Source of the DNA: Clostridiales bacterium
GTDB taxonomy: Bacteria > Bacillota > Sulfobacillia > UBA995
Assembly (NCBI GenBank): GCA_003517845.1
Contig: DOZU01000214.1
Span: 1 to 6,335 of the forward strand
Length of the DNA stretch: 6,335 nucleotides
Direction of reading: 5' to 3'
Of the stretch, positions 5,473 through 6,335 are shown in pieces (positions within the stretch are counted from its first letter, which is position 1; the number at the start of each line of letters is the position of its first letter). The position numbers were made by a program, and so were the translations under genes. The notes under the pieces were generated by a model. It did no database searches and was not told the DNA's origin. It saw nothing but the letters and a program-made list of their open reading frames with translations.

Positions 5473-6164
5473 ACCGCATCTCTCTTCTTCAGGCCGTGTT
5501 GAACCCAACCCTGCTGGACCGCATACTTGTGGGCGGCTCGGATTACCGCCATATTCTTCTCGACCAGCTCGGCCTTGTGAGCGAATCCCTTCTCGGCAGC
5601 CCGATCGAGCGAGGCGGTCCCCCCGGAGGCCACGAAGTCCTTGCCCAGGAAACGCGCCCGCACCGCCTTCTCCAGGGAGTCGAGGTCGGGGATACCCAAA
5701 ATGGCCGCTACAGCACCGACCATGGCCATGTTCGTCGCGACATCTCTCCCGGCATGCTCCAGCGCCAACTGCAGGGCCGGCAGATAGTACACGCGGGCCC
5801 GCCGCTCGCGTAGCTCCCGCTCCTCATCCGCGCCGAGCTGGAGGGGATGCTGGGCATTGATGAGGATATCCGAGTCTTCCTTGAGCCCGGAGTAAAACGG
5901 CATGGTGTACGACTTGCCGTGCGTGATCACCTGGCTATGGAAGATGGCGATGAAATTGGGGTAAGTGATCTCGCCGATCTCGTATAGCGGTCCGTCGGCT
6001 ATCCGCACATAGCTCTCCACCGGAGCCATCCGTTTCTCGGAGCCGAAGAAAGGGACCACCGTGCTCTCTCCGCCGCTCAGGATGACCGCGTTGCTGAGAA
6101 CATGGGAGGCGGTGACCACGCCTTGTCCACCGACCCCTGCCATGCGGATGTTATATCGCCTCAT
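5460..6164 (-). CDS. 2-oxoacid:ferredoxin oxidoreductase, gamma subunit
   Basis: This is the gamma subunit or domain of the pyruvate/2-oxoglutarate/2-ketoisovalerate:ferredoxin oxidoreductase family, which contributes to CoA binding in the thiamine-dependent oxidative decarboxylation of 2-oxoacids. The signature is GVGGQGVVTASHVLSNA near the N-terminus (10-26), then FFGSEKRMAPVESYVRI (39-55), the usual 'GsekRggpvesyvRi' block, and AMVGAVAAILGIPD (147-160). It has 234 residues against about 180-200 in many relatives. The excess is a charged helical C-terminal tail from about residue 185. ATG 6164 has GGAGG nine bases upstream and shares the ATGA overlap with the stop of the beta-subunit gene. 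The last 13 bases overlap the ferredoxin gene. The substrate (2-oxoglutarate, branched-chain 2-oxoacid or pyruvate) cannot be read from this subunit. Confidence 0.93.
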   Translation of the reverse strand: MRRYNIRMAGVGGQGVVTASHVLSNAVILSGGESTVVPFFGSEKRMAPVESYVRIADGPLYEIGEITYPNFIAIFHSQVITHGKSYTMPFYSGLKEDSDILINAQHPLQLGADEERELRERRARVYYLPALQLALEHAGRDVATNMAMVGAVAAILGIPDLDSLEKAVRARFLGKDFVASGGTASLDRAAEKGFAHKAELVEKNMAVIRAAHKYAVQQGWVQHGLKKRDAVCIG

Positions 6165-6334
6165 GTCTGTCTGCCTCCGCTTTGCGCGGCGATCCCGTCG
6201 AGGTAGGCGCGGGCTTCGTCGCTCACGATCTCGAGGTAACCGTAGCGCTCCTTCTCCACCTGGCGCGCATCGTCGAGCACCTTCTCGGGCGGTATGGAAT
6301 ACTCGATGCTACAAGATGTGTAGACCTGGACATA
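6161..6334 (-). CDS. 2-oxoacid:ferredoxin oxidoreductase, beta (thiamine diphosphate) subunit, C-terminal end
   Basis: Only the last 57 residues and the TGA stop are in the window; the rest lies beyond the right edge. The fragment begins YVQVYTSCSIEYSIPPEKV and continues with EKERYGYLEIVSDEARAYL. I read this as the C-terminal tail of the beta subunit, mainly because the next gene, with a 4-base ATGA overlap, is a clear gamma subunit and the usual order is alpha, beta, gamma. The thiamine-binding motif itself is outside the window, so an alpha subunit cannot be fully excluded from this fragment alone. Confidence 0.72.
   Translation of the reverse strand, partial: YVQVYTSCSIEYSIPPEKVLDDARQVEKERYGYLEIVSDEARAYLDGIAAQSGGRQT
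6174..6178 (-). promoter_or_regulatory. Ribosome binding site of the gamma subunit inside the upstream gene
   Basis: On the minus strand GGAGG lies 9 bases before ATG 6164, within the last codons of the beta-subunit gene. With the ATGA stop/start overlap this indicates coupled translation of the two subunits. Confidence 0.6.
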
Positions 6335-6335
6335 A

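Noticed and set aside
1..6335. Mobile elements, CRISPR arrays, tRNA or rRNA genes
   Set aside because: No transposase or integrase motifs, no repeated spacer pattern and no recognisable RNA gene signatures were seen on either strand. Genes are densely packed and of uniform composition.

Overview
The window is high-GC bacterial DNA carrying catabolic and central-metabolism genes. There is no sign of mobile elements, rRNA, tRNA or CRISPR. Ferredoxin-linked 2-oxoacid oxidoreductase subunits, glutamate dehydrogenase and a B12-dependent mutase suggest an anaerobic or facultatively anaerobic, peptide- or organic-acid-using bacterium. The protein family at 1379-2281 is one I know mainly from deep-branching, often thermophilic Bacillota (Moorella, Symbiobacterium or Thermaerobacter-like). 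The taxonomic guess is soft and rests on gene content, not on a search.

Layout. (1) From position 1 to about 1176, minus strand: the N-terminal 392 codons of a methylmalonyl-CoA mutase large subunit, running off the left edge. (2) 1177-1378: a divergent intergenic region with a perfect 8-6-8 inverted repeat (1322-1343), a good operator candidate. (3) 1379-2281, plus strand: a 300-residue protein of the family often labelled 'quinate 5-dehydrogenase', whose true function I consider unknown. (4) 2283-2313: a perfect 13-bp GC-rich hairpin between two convergent genes. (5) 2348-3727, minus strand: a 459-residue polytopic membrane transporter with a textbook ribosome binding site. (6) 3728-3889: a 162-bp gap with a possible promoter for the transporter. 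(7) 3890 to the right edge, minus strand: a very tight operon, read in transcription order as 2-oxoacid:ferredoxin oxidoreductase beta subunit (C-terminal 57 residues only), gamma subunit, an 8-Cys ferredoxin and glutamate dehydrogenase. These genes overlap or nearly touch, which implies translational coupling.

How the genes could work together. Glutamate dehydrogenase makes 2-oxoglutarate. A 2-oxoacid:ferredoxin oxidoreductase could turn this into succinyl-CoA plus reduced ferredoxin. Methylmalonyl-CoA mutase interconverts succinyl-CoA and methylmalonyl-CoA, which leads to propionyl-CoA. The transporter may bring in, or let out, an amino or organic acid of this route. The substrate of the oxidoreductase cannot be read from the pieces present, so a branched-chain 2-oxoacid route is an alternative. 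The most unusual details are the cysteine-rich N-terminus of the glutamate dehydrogenase, directly downstream of a ferredoxin gene, the palindromic operator candidate, and the poorly understood 'quinate dehydrogenase' family protein placed divergently from the mutase.
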